Assembly: GCA_025966225.1 (NCBI GenBank)
Contig: JAOPVI010000086.1
Coordinates: 33,772-97,771, forward strand
DNA: 64,000 nt
From: Mycobacterium sp.
GTDB taxonomy: Bacteria; Actinomycetota; Actinomycetes; Mycobacteriales; Mycobacteriaceae
Reading direction: 5' to 3'
Shown here: piece by piece, positions 20,573-32,381 of the stretch
How the letters are laid out: every line of letters starts with the position of its first letter
How positions within the stretch are numbered: the first letter of the stretch is position 1
The notes under the pieces: generated by a model
Databases searched by the model: none
What the model saw: the letters and a program-made list of their open reading frames with translations, nothing else
Told to the model about the DNA's origin: nothing
Program-made: the position numbers and the translations under genes

Positions 20573-20589
20573 CTTAAGAGACTCTTAAG
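20573..20589. promoter_or_regulatory. 17-bp perfect palindrome upstream of the acyl ligase gene
   Basis: CTTAAGAG (20573-20580), one central base, CTCTTAAG (20582-20589). It lies in the 333-nt gap between the ispE stop (20648) and the ligase start (20314), about 260 nt before the ligase. Its AT-rich core stands out from the surrounding GC-rich DNA and has the size and symmetry of a TetR- or MarR-type operator. The rest of the gap holds no open frame I can support and no obvious terminator. Confidence 0.6.
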
Positions 20590-20647
20590 TGACTACCAAA
20601 CCTTTGCGCGAATTGAGGCGTGGGTCACACGTCGACTTCAGTCGCCG

Positions 20648-21634
20648 TCACCGTGAACGCGACGGTGCGGGCACCACGCGGGCGCCGTGCACCGGCCCGC
20701 TGGCAGCCCGAACGGTCCGGCACACGCCGTCACCCGCCAACTGCACACCGACGTCGACCGCGGCGGAGGCGGAGCTACACAAGAACGCGCACGTCGGCCC
20801 TGAGCCGGACACCATGCCGGCCAGCGCCCCCGCGTCGATACCCGCGCGCAACGTACGCCGCAGCCGGGAATCCAGGCTCAGTGCGGCGGGCTGCAGGTCG
20901 TTGCCGAGCAACGGCGCCAGTTCACCGGCATCCCCCGAGGCCAACGCGGCGAGCACGGGTTCGGGGTCGTCCAGCCGCGCAGGCAGGTCGCGGTCGGCCT
21001 CGTCGACGCGGTCGCGCAGTCGGTCGAGTTCGCCGAACACCTTTGGCGTCGCGAGTCCGCCGTCGGCGAAGGCCAACACCCAGTGAAAGGTATTGCGGGC
21101 CAGCACCGTTGCCAGCTGCTCCCCTCGGCCGGTACCCAACGCGGTGCCGCCGTGCAATGCGAAGGGGACGTCGCTGCCCAACTCCGCCGCCAACGCGTGG
21201 AGGTCGCGCCGTGGGACGCCCAACTCCCACAACGCGTTGATCGCCACCAGTACGCCTGCGGCGTCCGCACTGCCGCCCGCCATCCCGCCTGCCACCGGAA
21301 TGGACTTCTCGATGGAGATGGCGACGTCGGGCGTGCGCCCCACGTGGTCGGCAAGGAGTTCCGCGGCCTGCCACGCGAGGTTGCGTTGATCGGTCGGCAG
21401 CGGCCCGCCATTGTCGGAATCCTCCCCCGTGATCTCCAACGAGAGCACGTCGGCGGTGCGGACCGTGATCTCGTCGAAGAGCGAAACGGCGTGGAAGACG
21501 GTCGTGAGCTCGTGATAGCCGTCGTTGCGGACGTCGCCGACACCGAGATACAGATTTACCTTGCCTGGCACCCTGACCGTGACGGAGCCAGTGGGAACCC
21601 ACTCCGACGCGGTATTACCGTCCGATGCAGGCAC
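20648..21634 (-). CDS. ispE: 4-diphosphocytidyl-2-C-methyl-D-erythritol kinase
   Basis: IspE phosphorylates CDP-methylerythritol in the non-mevalonate isoprenoid pathway. The GHMP kinase motifs are [12 protein letters not shown] near the N-terminus and the ATP loop [16 protein letters not shown]; the C-terminal GSGPTCAFL motif is also present. GTG 21634 is used because the codon aligned with the M. tuberculosis start is GTT here; ATG 21667 is an alternative adding 11 residues. In M. tuberculosis ispE directly follows ksgA; here two plus-strand genes lie between them. Confidence 0.93.
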   Translation of the reverse strand: MPASDGNTASEWVPTGSVTVRVPGKVNLYLGVGDVRNDGYHELTTVFHAVSLFDEITVRTADVLSLEITGEDSDNGGPLPTDQRNLAWQAAELLADHVGRTPDVAISIEKSIPVAGGMAGGSADAAGVLVAINALWELGVPRRDLHALAAELGSDVPFALHGGTALGTGRGEQLATVLARNTFHWVLAFADGGLATPKVFGELDRLRDRVDEADRDLPARLDDPEPVLAALASGDAGELAPLLGNDLQPAALSLDSRLRRTLRAGIDAGALAGMVSGSGPTCAFLCSSASAAVDVGVQLAGDGVCRTVRAASGPVHGARVVPAPSRSR

Positions 21635-21821
21635 GCCACGACAGTATCGCCGGGATGGCTTGGCCATAGCCGGAACACGAACCCGGAAAGAAACAAAGGT
21701 GGTGAGATACCCCTCATGGATCCCGCCGCCCGGCACCAGGCTGGCTCGATACCGCAATGACCTCAGGCTAGTGTTTGCTCCGAAGGTGTGTCAAGGATCA
21801 CAGACGGGACCCGCTCCGCAG

Positions 21822-22676
21822 GTGAATGACGTTTTCCGACCCTACGCTCAGAGGGTGCTGGCCTCCGGGGACCGCTACCAGGAGTACGTCATCGACGGCG
21901 CCGTTGGCCACGGCGGATCCGCAGTGGTTTACCGCGCACACTGTGCCGAGCAACCCGCGACGACGGTCGCGCTCAAAGTGCTCGACGCGCACCATCAGGA
22001 CCCCGGCCACCTGAGCCGCCTTCAGCGCGAGTACGACTTTGCCAACCGGGTCAAGCACCCGCACGTGGTGACGATGCTGGACTGCGGCCCCGGCTGGCTC
22101 GCCATGGAGCTGATCGGCGGCGGATGTGTAACGAAGCTCACCGCGCGGTCCGACGTGCTCGCCGCGCTGCTCCAGATCGCGGAAGCCCTCGACCACACGC
22201 ACCGCGAAGGTGTCGTGCACTGTGACGTGAAACCCACGAACATCCTTGTTGCGGAAGACTTCTCCGTCAGAGGTGCGATCTTGATCGACTTCGGCGTGGC
22301 CCGCAACGTCGCCGACAACGTCGGACACCGACCCACCCACGTCGAGGCATCGCTGCCGTACAGCGCTCCCGAAGTGCTGCGCGGGCACGCTGCCACCCCG
22401 GCCGCCGACGAGTACGCCCTGGCCTGCACCGTGGTCGAACTACTGACGGGTACAACACCATTCACCGCTTACACCGCGATGGGGCTGATCGATGAACACC
22501 TCAACAGTCCCGTCCCGCACTTCTCTCGGCACATCGACTGGATGCCCCGAGCGTTCGACTCGATTCTCGCCAAGGCCATGGCCAAGGATCCCGACAACCG
22601 CTACGACTCGTGCGGGGAGTTCATCGGACTCGTGATCCGGGTGCTCGGACCGACGGTGGATGGTTACGTAACTTAA
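21822..22676 (+). CDS. Cytosolic Ser/Thr protein kinase with HCD catalytic loop
   Basis: The 284-residue protein is a bare kinase domain with no membrane helix or sensor domain. Hanks motifs are: G-loop GHGGSAVVY (about 29-37), VALK lysine near 53, catalytic loop HCDVKPTNI near 132, DFGVAR near 152 and APE near 180. The loop has Cys instead of Arg before the catalytic Asp, so this is a non-RD kinase. GTG 21822 is chosen because homology begins just after it; upstream GTGs extend into non-coding DNA. The permease follows 51 nt later on the same strand and could be its target or merely share transcription. Confidence 0.85.
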   Translation: MNDVFRPYAQRVLASGDRYQEYVIDGAVGHGGSAVVYRAHCAEQPATTVALKVLDAHHQDPGHLSRLQREYDFANRVKHPHVVTMLDCGPGWLAMELIGGGCVTKLTARSDVLAALLQIAEALDHTHREGVVHCDVKPTNILVAEDFSVRGAILIDFGVARNVADNVGHRPTHVEASLPYSAPEVLRGHAATPAADEYALACTVVELLTGTTPFTAYTAMGLIDEHLNSPVPHFSRHIDWMPRAFDSILAKAMAKDPDNRYDSCGEFIGLVIRVLGPTVDGYVT

Positions 22677-22702
22677 CTTTTACCTCTCCAAGTATCCCCT
22701 CA

Positions 22703-22719
22703 GCTAACCCGGGGTTAGC
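22703..22719. promoter_or_regulatory. 17-bp perfect palindrome at the permease start
   Basis: GCTAACCC (22703-22710), one central G, GGGTTAGC (22712-22719), ending 8 nt before ATG 22728. It is too close to the start to be a simple terminator of the kinase gene and has no T tract. A repressor site or ribosome-blocking hairpin controlling the permease is more likely. Confidence 0.55.
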
Positions 22720-22727
22720 GTCAGTTG

Positions 22728-24215
22728 ATGACCGCGACCCAGTACGACAAGTCGGCGCTTGCTCACGAAGACGAGGGTTACGACAAGGGCCTGAAACCCC
22801 GCCAGCTCCAGATGATCGCCATCGGCGGAGCAATCGGCACCGGACTCTTCATGGGCGCTGGCGGCCGGTTAAACACCGCCGGCCCAGGGCTTTTCATCGT
22901 CTATGCGATCTGCGGCGCATTCGTCTTCTTCATCCTTCGTGCGCTCGGCGAACTCGTGCTGCACCGGCCGTCGTCGGGCTCGTTCGTGTCGTACGCCCGT
23001 GAGTTCCTCGGCGAGAAGGCCGCCTACGTCGCCGGGTGGATGTACTTCTTCAACTGGGCCTGCACGTCGATCGTCGACGTCACGGCAATCGCCTTGTACA
23101 TGCACTATTGGGGCGCATTCGAAGCCGTACCGCAGTGGACCATCGCGTTGATCGCGCTCGTCATCACGCTCACCGTGAACATGATCTCGGTGAAAGTCTT
23201 TGGCGAGCTGGAGTTCTGGGCGGCGTTGATCAAGGTCATCGCCCTCGTGACGTTCCTCGTGGTCGGAATAGTCTTCCTGGCCGCTCGATTCACCGTCCAG
23301 GGCCAGTCCACCGGGGTTTCGGTGATCGCCGACCACGGAGGCATCCTGCCGACCGGCATACTCCAATTGGTCATCATCACCTCCGGCGTGATATTCGCCT
23401 ATGCCGCAGTCGAATTGGTGGGTACCGCTGCGGGTGAGACCGAGAATCCGGCGAAGGTCATGCCCAAGGCCATCAACTCGGTGGTGTTCCGGATCGCGGT
23501 GTTCTACGTCGGGTCACTGATCCTGCTGGCGCTGCTGCTGCCGTACACCGCGTACAAGCAGGGCACCAGTCCGTTCGTCACGTTCTTCTCCAGTATCGGC
23601 GTGCCCGCCGCAGGCGACATCATGAACTTCGTCGTGCTGACTGCTGCCCTCTCAAGCCTGAACGCGGGGTTGTACTCCACCGGCCGGATCCTGCGCTCGA
23701 TGTCGATGAACGGCAGTGCGCCGAAGTTCACCTCCAGGATGACCACGCGAGGCGTGCCGTTCGCGGGTATCGCCCTGACGGCGTGCTTCACGGTCGTCGG
23801 CGTCTTCCTCAACCTGGTGGTGCCTGCGGAGGCCTTCAACATCGCGCTCGACCTGTCGGCCCTCGGCATCATCGCGTCATGGGCCACCATCGTGATCTGT
23901 CAGATCCAGCTGTACCGCGGGTCGAAGAAGGGCATCCTCGAACGGCCGTCGTTCCAGCTGTTCTGGACCCCGTACACCAGTTACGCGACGCTGGTCTTCC
24001 TGGCCGCCGTGACTGTGCTGATGTGCTACGAGAACTACTGGAACCTGGTTGCTCTGGTCGTCATCGTGCCCGTCCTGATCGGTGGTTGGTACGCCGTCCG
24101 CGGGCGGGTGCTCGAAGTGGCCCGCGAGCGCGTCGGAATCACCGGTAACTACCCGGTCGTGGCGGAGACCCCGCTCATGGACGAGTTCCTGCATAAGGAC
24201 GCCAAGGACGACTGA
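22728..24215 (+). CDS. ansP: APC-superfamily amino acid permease, AnsP-like
   Basis: A 495-residue protein with about 12 membrane segments. The N-terminal stretch [25 protein letters not shown] and [28 protein letters not shown] are typical of the AAT family and nearly match mycobacterial L-asparagine permeases AnsP1/AnsP2. Import of asparagine or a related neutral amino acid is inferred. ATG 22728 is preferred to the TTG one codon earlier. The gene is convergent with ksgA; the 93-nt gap contains three imperfect CAGCGCCAAT-like repeats and no clear terminator. Confidence 0.88.
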   Translation: MTATQYDKSALAHEDEGYDKGLKPRQLQMIAIGGAIGTGLFMGAGGRLNTAGPGLFIVYAICGAFVFFILRALGELVLHRPSSGSFVSYAREFLGEKAAYVAGWMYFFNWACTSIVDVTAIALYMHYWGAFEAVPQWTIALIALVITLTVNMISVKVFGELEFWAALIKVIALVTFLVVGIVFLAARFTVQGQSTGVSVIADHGGILPTGILQLVIITSGVIFAYAAVELVGTAAGETENPAKVMPKAINSVVFRIAVFYVGSLILLALLLPYTAYKQGTSPFVTFFSSIGVPAAGDIMNFVVLTAALSSLNAGLYSTGRILRSMSMNGSAPKFTSRMTTRGVPFAGIALTACFTVVGVFLNLVVPAEAFNIALDLSALGIIASWATIVICQIQLYRGSKKGILERPSFQLFWTPYTSYATLVFLAAVTVLMCYENYWNLVALVVIVPVLIGGWYAVRGRVLEVARERVGITGNYPVVAETPLMDEFLHKDAKDD

Positions 24216-24308
24216 CGCACGGGACCATTCGTTGACATGTAGAGCTGACGGCGATCGCTACTCGCAATTCGTCGCCCTCAGCGCCATCTCAACGCCAATC
24301 AGCGCCAA

Positions 24309-26445
<2,137 letters not shown>

Positions 26446-27279
26446 TCAGCAGCCGATTCCGTAGGCAATTGTCGCGTTCCGCGAAGTCTCGTTCGCTAGC
26501 TGTTCAGCGGGACGGTCCACGACCTCGGCCAATGCGCGAACCGTGTACGGCAGGCAGTATGACTCATTTGGTGCCCCGCGGAACGGATGTGGGGTCAGGA
26601 ACGGCGCGTCGGTTTCGACGAGCAGCTGCTCCGGCGGGATGAGCCTGGCCGCCTCGCGGAGCTCGCGGGCGTTGCGGAAGCTGACCGTGCCAGACAGGCT
26701 CAGCAGCCATCCGGCGTCGACGCAGATGCGCGCCATCTCGGGGCCCGACGAGAAGCAATGGAAGATCACCGTCTCGGGAGCGCCTTCGGCACGCAGGACG
26801 TCGAGCACCTCGGCGTCGGCCTCGCGGTTGTGAATCATCAGCGGCTTGCCGGTGCGCTTGGCGAGCCCGATGTGCCACGCGAACGCCTCCCGCTGCTGGG
26901 CGACATCGGCGCAGCCGTCGAGCTCGCCCGGCCAGTACATGTCCATGCCGGTCTCGCCGATGGCCACGACCCTGGGATGCGCCGACAGCCGTTCGAGCTC
27001 GGCGCGTGCCGCGTCGTCGAGGGCGTTGGCCCGGGTCGGATGCAGGGCGACGGCGGCATAGACGCGCGGATCCCAGTCGGCTGCTCGGGTGACCCAACGC
27101 GCCGACTCCATGTCGTCGGCGATCGTGACGACGGCCGTCACGCCGACGGCCGCGGCCCGGTCGAGGATCGCGTGCACGTCGTCGGCGTCCGATGCACCGC
27201 ACGCGTCCAGGTGCGTGTGGGCATCGAACAGGGGAGCCAACGGTTCCGGCGCAGGTGGCCGCTCGCGCGTGAGAGTCAC
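26446..27279 (-). CDS. tatD: TatD-family metal-dependent DNase
   Basis: GTG 27279 gives 277 residues starting [28 protein letters not shown]; the track extension to 27642 overlaps metG and is a shadow. Metal ligands are in [29 protein letters not shown] and VETDAPFL. TatD proteins are 3'-5' exonucleases/DNases with proposed roles in DNA degradation and repair. It is divergent from metG across 27 nt, as in M. tuberculosis Rv1008/Rv1007c. Confidence 0.94.
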   Translation of the reverse strand: MTLTRERPPAPEPLAPLFDAHTHLDACGASDADDVHAILDRAAAVGVTAVVTIADDMESARWVTRAADWDPRVYAAVALHPTRANALDDAARAELERLSAHPRVVAIGETGMDMYWPGELDGCADVAQQREAFAWHIGLAKRTGKPLMIHNREADAEVLDVLRAEGAPETVIFHCFSSGPEMARICVDAGWLLSLSGTVSFRNARELREAARLIPPEQLLVETDAPFLTPHPFRGAPNESYCLPYTVRALAEVVDRPAEQLANETSRNATIAYGIGC

Positions 27280-27306
27280 GCCCCACACAATAAAGTGGAC
27301 TCCCTC

Positions 27307-28890
27307 ATGACCAATCCATCCCCCGGCGCGAGGACGCGCACCCCCGCGTCGCCGTACTACATCACCACCGCCATCGACTACCCGAACGGCGCTCCCCACA
27401 TCGGACACGCGTACGAGAAGACCGCCACCGACGCCGTCGCGCGCTTCAAGCGGCTCGACGGGTTCGACGTCCGTTTCCTCACCGGCACCGACGAGCATGG
27501 GCTCAAGATGGCGCAGACCGCGGCGGCCGAGGGCATCTCCACTGCGACGCTGGCGCGGCGCAACTCCGACGCCTTCCAGCATTTCCAGGAGAAGCTCAAC
27601 ATCTCCTTCGACCGCTTCATCCGCACCACCGATGACGACCACGTCGAGGCGTCCATCGAAATCTGGAACCGGATGAACAAGGCAGGCGACATCTATCTCG
27701 ACTCGTACGCCGGCTGGTACTCGGTGCGCGACGAGCGCTTCTTCACCGACGACGAGCTCGAGCTGCGCGACGACGGCATCCGGTACTCCATCGAGACGGG
27801 CACCCCGGTGACGTGGACCGAGGAGCAGACCTACTTCTTCCGGCTGTCGGCCTACGCCGATCGGCTGCTAGCGCACTACGCGGCGCACCCCGAGTTCATC
27901 GGCCCCGACACGCGGCGCAATGAGGTGGTGAGCTTCGTCTCCGGCGGACTGCGCGACCTGTCGATCTCGCGCACGACGTTCGACTGGGGCGTCCAGGTGC
28001 CCGACCACCCCGACCACGTCATGTACGTATGGGTCGACGCGCTCACGAACTACCTGACGGGGGCCGGTTTCCCAGACACCGAATCCGACTCGTTCCGCAA
28101 GTACTGGCCTGCCGACCTGCACGTGATCGGAAAGGACATCATCCGGTTCCACACCGTCTACTGGCCCGCGTTCCTGATGTCGGCGGGCATCGAGTTGCCG
28201 CGTCGGGTCTTCGCGCACGGCCACCTGCTCGTCCGTGACGAGAAGATGAGCAAGTCGGTGGGCAACGTCGTCGACCCGGTCGACCTCGTCGACCGCTTCG
28301 GTGTCGACCCGGTGCGCTACTTCCTGCTGCGCGAGGTGCCGTTCGGCCAAGACGGAAACTTCACCGAGGACGCGATGATCGGCAGGATCAACGCCGACCT
28401 GGCCAACGAGTTGGGCAACCTGGCGCAGCGGTCGCTGTCGATGGTGAACAAGAACCTCGGCGGAATCGCACCTCAGCCGGGCGAGTTCACGGACGAGGAC
28501 CGCGAATTGCTGGCCAATGCCGACGAACTGCTCCCGAAGGTGCGGGCGCACTTCGACGTGCCCGCGATGCACCTCGGGTTGGAGGCCATCTGGCTGATGC
28601 TCGGCGCGGCCAACCGCTACTTCTCCGCACAGGAGCCGTGGGTGCTGCGCAAGTCCGACGCGGCGTCCGACCAGGAGCGGTTCGCGACCGTGCTCTACAC
28701 CACGCTGGAGGTCGTGCGGATCGCCGCGCTACTGGTGCAATGGGCCATGCCGGACTCCGCGGCCAAGTTGCTCGACCTGCTCGGTCAGCCTGCCGATCAA
28801 CGCACCTTCGGCGACATTGGCACGCGGCTGGCGCCCGGCACGGCGCTCCCGACGCCGGAAGGTGTGTTTCCCCGCCACCAGGTGGAGTGA
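27307..28890 (+). CDS. metG: Methionyl-tRNA synthetase
   Basis: A 527-residue class I synthetase starting at ATG 27307. The HIGH motif is [13 protein letters not shown] and the KMSKS loop is [13 protein letters not shown]. The connective insertion lacks the CxxC zinc knuckles of the long MetG form, and there is no C-terminal tRNA-binding domain, in line with mycobacterial MetS. The 27-nt divergent region contains TAAAGT just before the start, suggesting a short-leader transcript. Confidence 0.96.
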   Translation: MTNPSPGARTRTPASPYYITTAIDYPNGAPHIGHAYEKTATDAVARFKRLDGFDVRFLTGTDEHGLKMAQTAAAEGISTATLARRNSDAFQHFQEKLNISFDRFIRTTDDDHVEASIEIWNRMNKAGDIYLDSYAGWYSVRDERFFTDDELELRDDGIRYSIETGTPVTWTEEQTYFFRLSAYADRLLAHYAAHPEFIGPDTRRNEVVSFVSGGLRDLSISRTTFDWGVQVPDHPDHVMYVWVDALTNYLTGAGFPDTESDSFRKYWPADLHVIGKDIIRFHTVYWPAFLMSAGIELPRRVFAHGHLLVRDEKMSKSVGNVVDPVDLVDRFGVDPVRYFLLREVPFGQDGNFTEDAMIGRINADLANELGNLAQRSLSMVNKNLGGIAPQPGEFTDEDRELLANADELLPKVRAHFDVPAMHLGLEAIWLMLGAANRYFSAQEPWVLRKSDAASDQERFATVLYTTLEVVRIAALLVQWAMPDSAAKLLDLLGQPADQRTFGDIGTRLAPGTALPTPEGVFPRHQVE

Positions 28891-28914
28891 CCTGCGCCAC
28901 AGTTGGCGTCGTCG

Positions 28915-28941
28915 TGTCACACTTCGGCGGTCAGAGGTGTC
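28915..28941 (+). promoter_or_regulatory. Candidate ECF41-type promoter
   Basis: TGTCACA (28915-28921) is followed after 16 nt by TGTC (28938-28941), 52 nt before the oxidoreductase ATG. ECF41 sigma factors are known to use a TGTCACA -35 and a CGTC -10 at their own operons; only the first base of the -10 differs here. The sigma gene lies directly downstream of the oxidoreductase, supporting autoregulation. Confidence 0.6.
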
Positions 28942-28993
28942 TTGAGGTCAGCCCGGCTCAACTGTTGAGTCGAAGAATCTCAAAGGAGTACTC

Positions 28994-30181
28994 ATGGCCA
29001 CGCCCACCCAGAAGACCCAAGTCGTCGTCATCGGTGGCGGATACGCCGGTGTCCTTGCCGCGAACCACTTGCGGCTCAACGGCGGCGTCGCCATCACGCT
29101 GATCAACCCACGGCCCAAGTTCGTCGAGCGCATCCGGCTGCACCAACTCGTCACCGGGTCCGACGACGCCGTCGTGGAGTACGCGGAAGTGCTCGGGGTC
29201 GACGTCCGACTGCTCGTCGACACGGCCGAACGCATCGATGCCGCGACGCGCACCGTGACGCTGGGTTCCGGCGGCACCATCGGTTACGACTACCTGATCT
29301 ACGCCGTCGGAAGCACCGGCGCCGCGTTGACAGTGCCAGGGGCGGCCGAATTCGCTTACCCCATCTCGGAGTTGGAGCACGCCGAGTCGCTGCGCGCAAA
29401 GCTGGCCGACGTGACTCCCGGAGCGCCAACGGTCGTAGTGGGCGCAGGCCCGACCGGTATCGAGACTGCCACCGAGTTGGCCGAGGAGGGCCACGACGTG
29501 ACGTTGGTGTGCGGCGGCGTACTCGGCCCGTACTTCAGCGCCCGCGCGCGTCGGTCGGTGGCCAAGCACATGCACAAGCTCGGCGTGACGGTCATCGACG
29601 GGCAAGATGCCAAGGTCACCGAGGTACGCAAGCACTCGGTGACGTTGGCCGACGGCCGCGAGCTACGCAGCTTCGTCACCATTTGGACGGCCGGATTCGG
29701 CGTGCCGGACCTGGCCACCCGCAGCGGCCTGGCCACCGACGCGATCGGACGGCTGCTCACCGACGAGACGCTGACGAGTGTCGACAATCCGTACATCGTG
29801 GCCGCCGGTGACGCGTCCGCGCCGTCGGACACGCCACTGCGGATGAGCTGCCAGGCGGCGCTCCCGCTCGGCGCCCAATCCGCCAACACCGTGCTCAGCC
29901 GCATCGCGGGCACCCAGCCGGCAGTGGTAAACCAGGCCTTCACCGGCCAATGCGTCAGCCTGGGCCGCAAGGCAGGCACCATCCAGCTGGCCCACCTCGA
30001 TGACCGCGTGACGCAGCTCTACGTCGGCGGTCGCGCCGCGGCATCCATCAAGGAAGCGGTGTGCAAGGGCACGGTCTCGTTCCTGGCCAAGGAGGCCCGC
30101 AAGCCGGGTTCGTACTTCTGGCTCAAGGGCGGCAAGCGTGCGCAGCAGCTGGCGGCCGGGCAGGCGGCAGCGGTCCGATGA
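28994..30181 (+). CDS. FAD/NAD(P)-dependent oxidoreductase (NDH-2-like)
   Basis: A 395-residue flavoprotein with good ribosome site AAAGGAG before ATG 28994. The FAD fold begins VVVIGGGYAGVLAANHL, the NAD(P) fold is VVVGAGPTGIETATEL and the C-terminal FAD motif is YIVAAGDASAP. It resembles membrane-peripheral pyridine nucleotide-disulfide reductases related to NDH-2. The acceptor is unknown. It overlaps the ECF41 sigma gene by 4 nt (ATGA), so it fits the oxidoreductase class of ECF41-linked genes. Confidence 0.88.
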   Translation: MATPTQKTQVVVIGGGYAGVLAANHLRLNGGVAITLINPRPKFVERIRLHQLVTGSDDAVVEYAEVLGVDVRLLVDTAERIDAATRTVTLGSGGTIGYDYLIYAVGSTGAALTVPGAAEFAYPISELEHAESLRAKLADVTPGAPTVVVGAGPTGIETATELAEEGHDVTLVCGGVLGPYFSARARRSVAKHMHKLGVTVIDGQDAKVTEVRKHSVTLADGRELRSFVTIWTAGFGVPDLATRSGLATDAIGRLLTDETLTSVDNPYIVAAGDASAPSDTPLRMSCQAALPLGAQSANTVLSRIAGTQPAVVNQAFTGQCVSLGRKAGTIQLAHLDDRVTQLYVGGRAAASIKEAVCKGTVSFLAKEARKPGSYFWLKGGKRAQQLAAGQAAAVR

Positions 30182-31077
30182 GCTCGGGTGACGCCGACGA
30201 ACACGCGCAGCGGTTCACGCTGCTACGGCCGTTGCTGTTCACCATCGCATACGAGATCCTAGGCACGGCAACGGAATCCGATGATGTTCTGCAGGAGAGC
30301 TACCTACGTTGGGCCGACGTCGACCTGACCACGGTGACCGACACCAAGGCCTACCTCGCCAAGCTGGTCACCCGGCAGGCGCTCAACGCGCTTCGCGCCC
30401 AGGCGCGTCGGCGCGAGGAGTACGTCGGGCCGTGGCTACCCGAGCCGTTGCTCGTCGACACCGGTGACGCTTCGTCGGACGTGGTGCTCGCCGAATCGGT
30501 GTCGATGGCGATGTTGGTGGTACTGGAGACGTTGGGTCCCGACGAACGGGCGGTCTTCGTGTTGCGCGAGGTATTCGGATTCAGTCACGACGAGATCGCC
30601 TCGGCCATCGGCAAGTCCAGCGCGTCCGTTCGGCAGCTTGCACACCGCGCCAGGGAGCACGTCGCTGCCCGGCGCAAGCGGTTCGATCCCGTCGATCCGC
30701 AGCGGTCGATGGAGCTCACCGCGCAGTTCTTCGCCACGGCGGCGACGGGCGACGTCGATGCCCTCATCACGATGCTGGCGCCAGACGTGGTGTGGACCGC
30801 GGACAGCGACGGCAAGGTCAGCGCCGCGCGCAGGCCGGTACTTGGCGCCGACAGAGTCGCCCGTCTGGTGCTTGGGCTCATCCGCGGGGCAGGCGAGTTG
30901 GGCCGCGTCGAGCCCGCCTTCTACAACGGTGCGCCCGCACTGGTGCTCTACCTCGGCGACAACCTGGAGGGCATCATCTCCGTCGAGCTCACGGACGAGA
31001 AGATCAGCCACTTCTATGCGATGCGCAACCCCGAAAAGCTCGGCGGGGTCACGGTCGCACGCGAGATCTCGCGCTGA
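30178..31077 (+). CDS. ECF41-type RNA polymerase sigma factor (SigJ-like)
   Basis: The 299-residue protein starts at ATG 30178; the track start at 30061 is inside the oxidoreductase. Sigma region 2 is at residues 10-75 (TESDDVLQESYLRWADV) and region 4 at about 110-165 (VFVLREVFGFSHDEIASAIGKSSASVRQLAHRARE). A SnoaL-like C-terminal domain follows. The linker motif WLPEP and the C-terminal NPEKL motif are hallmarks of ECF41, where the C-terminal domain modulates activity in place of an anti-sigma factor; no anti-sigma gene is present. Confidence 0.9.
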   Translation: MSSGDADEHAQRFTLLRPLLFTIAYEILGTATESDDVLQESYLRWADVDLTTVTDTKAYLAKLVTRQALNALRAQARRREEYVGPWLPEPLLVDTGDASSDVVLAESVSMAMLVVLETLGPDERAVFVLREVFGFSHDEIASAIGKSSASVRQLAHRAREHVAARRKRFDPVDPQRSMELTAQFFATAATGDVDALITMLAPDVVWTADSDGKVSAARRPVLGADRVARLVLGLIRGAGELGRVEPAFYNGAPALVLYLGDNLEGIISVELTDEKISHFYAMRNPEKLGGVTVAREISR

Positions 31078-31124
31078 ACGCTTGCGGAGCGACAATTCGA
31101 CCAAGCGCGTGACACGCTAGTGCG

Positions 31125-32381
31125 ATGCGTGTCGAGCGGATCGTCTCGTCGCGCAGCGCCTCCGAGGTGCTGCGCAGCGTGGCCGCCGCGACCGCCCGCC
31201 TCGGTTTGGCGCCGCCCGCGGCGTTGAGCGGCGACTGGTTCGGCGCGCGGGCAGTCATCGCTCCGAGTGTGGCGATCGAACCCGTTCACGTCGACCGCGT
31301 CTTCGACGTCGACCCCCGCGCCGCGCCGACGATGCCAGCCGATGCGGTCGGCGGCGGCTGGGTCGGATACCTGTCCTACCCCGATGCCGGGGCCGACGGC
31401 CGGGGTCCGCGGATCCCCGAGGCCGCGGGCGGATGGTCCGACGATGTGCTACGCCAGGATGTCGACGGAAACTGGTGGTACGAAAGCCTTTCCGGTTCCG
31501 CGGCGCCGGAGTGGCTGCGCGAGGCGGTGAGCGCCCACGGCGAGCCTGGGCCCTGGACCATCGACTGGATCGAACCCGACCGCGAGGTCCACCACTCTGG
31601 AGTGCTGGCCTGCCTGGAGGCCATCGCCGCGGGCGAGGTGTACCAGGCTTGTGTGTGCACCCAGTTCGTCGGCGCAGTTGGCGGCACCCCCGTCGAGTTC
31701 TTCGCCGACGTCGTCGCCCGCACGGCACCCGCGCGCGCGGCGTTCGTCGCAGGCGACTGGGGCGCGGTGGCGTCGCTGTCCCCGGAACTGTTCCTGCGCC
31801 GCACCGGCGACACCGTCACGTCTAGCCCCATCAAAGGCACGCTCCCGCTTGACCGCCCCCCGTCGGCGTTGCGCGCTTCGGTCAAGGACGTGGCCGAGAA
31901 CATCATGATCGTGGACCTGGTCCGCAACGATCTGAGCCGCATCGCGCTGACCGGGACCGTCACGGTGCCCGAACTGCTCGCGGTGCGCCGGGCGCCAGGA
32001 GTGTGGCACCTGGTGTCGACGGTGTCGGCCCGCGTCAGCGTCGACGTGTCGATGGCGACGGTGCTCGAGGCCGCCTTCCCCCCGGCCTCTGTCACCGGCA
32101 CGCCGAAAGCCCGGGCCCGGGAGCTCCTTTCGAAGTGGGAGCCGCGCCGCCGCGGGGTTTACTGCGGCACAGTCGGTTTCGCCTCTCCGCTCGCCGGCAC
32201 CGAGCTCAATGTCGCGATCCGCACCGTCGAGTTCGACACCGCGGGACATGCGGTGCTCGGCGTCGGCGGCGGCATCACGGCCGATTCCGACCCCGACGCC
32301 GAATGGCAGGAGTGCCTGCACAAAGCCGCCCCCATCGTGGGGACCGCCGCTCCTCAGCGCCGGATAGCCGCGCAGAGCTGA
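31125..32381 (+). CDS. pabB: Para-aminobenzoate synthase component I
   Basis: The 418-residue protein is a chorismate-utilising enzyme for aminodeoxychorismate in folate synthesis. Motifs include SPELFLRR, SSPIKGTLPL, DLVRNDLSR, GVYCGTVGF, NVAIRT and the final GVGGGIT. It matches Rv1005c by position. No PabA or PabC domain is fused. Its stop overlaps the convergent amidohydrolase gene by 28 nt. Confidence 0.93.
   Translation: MRVERIVSSRSASEVLRSVAAATARLGLAPPAALSGDWFGARAVIAPSVAIEPVHVDRVFDVDPRAAPTMPADAVGGGWVGYLSYPDAGADGRGPRIPEAAGGWSDDVLRQDVDGNWWYESLSGSAAPEWLREAVSAHGEPGPWTIDWIEPDREVHHSGVLACLEAIAAGEVYQACVCTQFVGAVGGTPVEFFADVVARTAPARAAFVAGDWGAVASLSPELFLRRTGDTVTSSPIKGTLPLDRPPSALRASVKDVAENIMIVDLVRNDLSRIALTGTVTVPELLAVRRAPGVWHLVSTVSARVSVDVSMATVLEAAFPPASVTGTPKARARELLSKWEPRRRGVYCGTVGFASPLAGTELNVAIRTVEFDTAGHAVLGVGGGITADSDPDAEWQECLHKAAPIVGTAAPQRRIAAQS

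Noticed and set aside
20589-21240. Plus-strand ORFs antisense to ispE
   Set aside because: Arg/Pro/Ser-rich shadows without motifs; ispE is unambiguous on the other strand.
24216-24308. Intrinsic terminator between ansP and ksgA
   Set aside because: Only imperfect CAGCGCCAAT direct repeats are present, with no stem-loop.
30061-30177. Upstream extension of the sigma factor ORF
   Set aside because: It lies inside the oxidoreductase gene; ATG 30178 gives the ATGA overlap and a normal sigma region 2 start.
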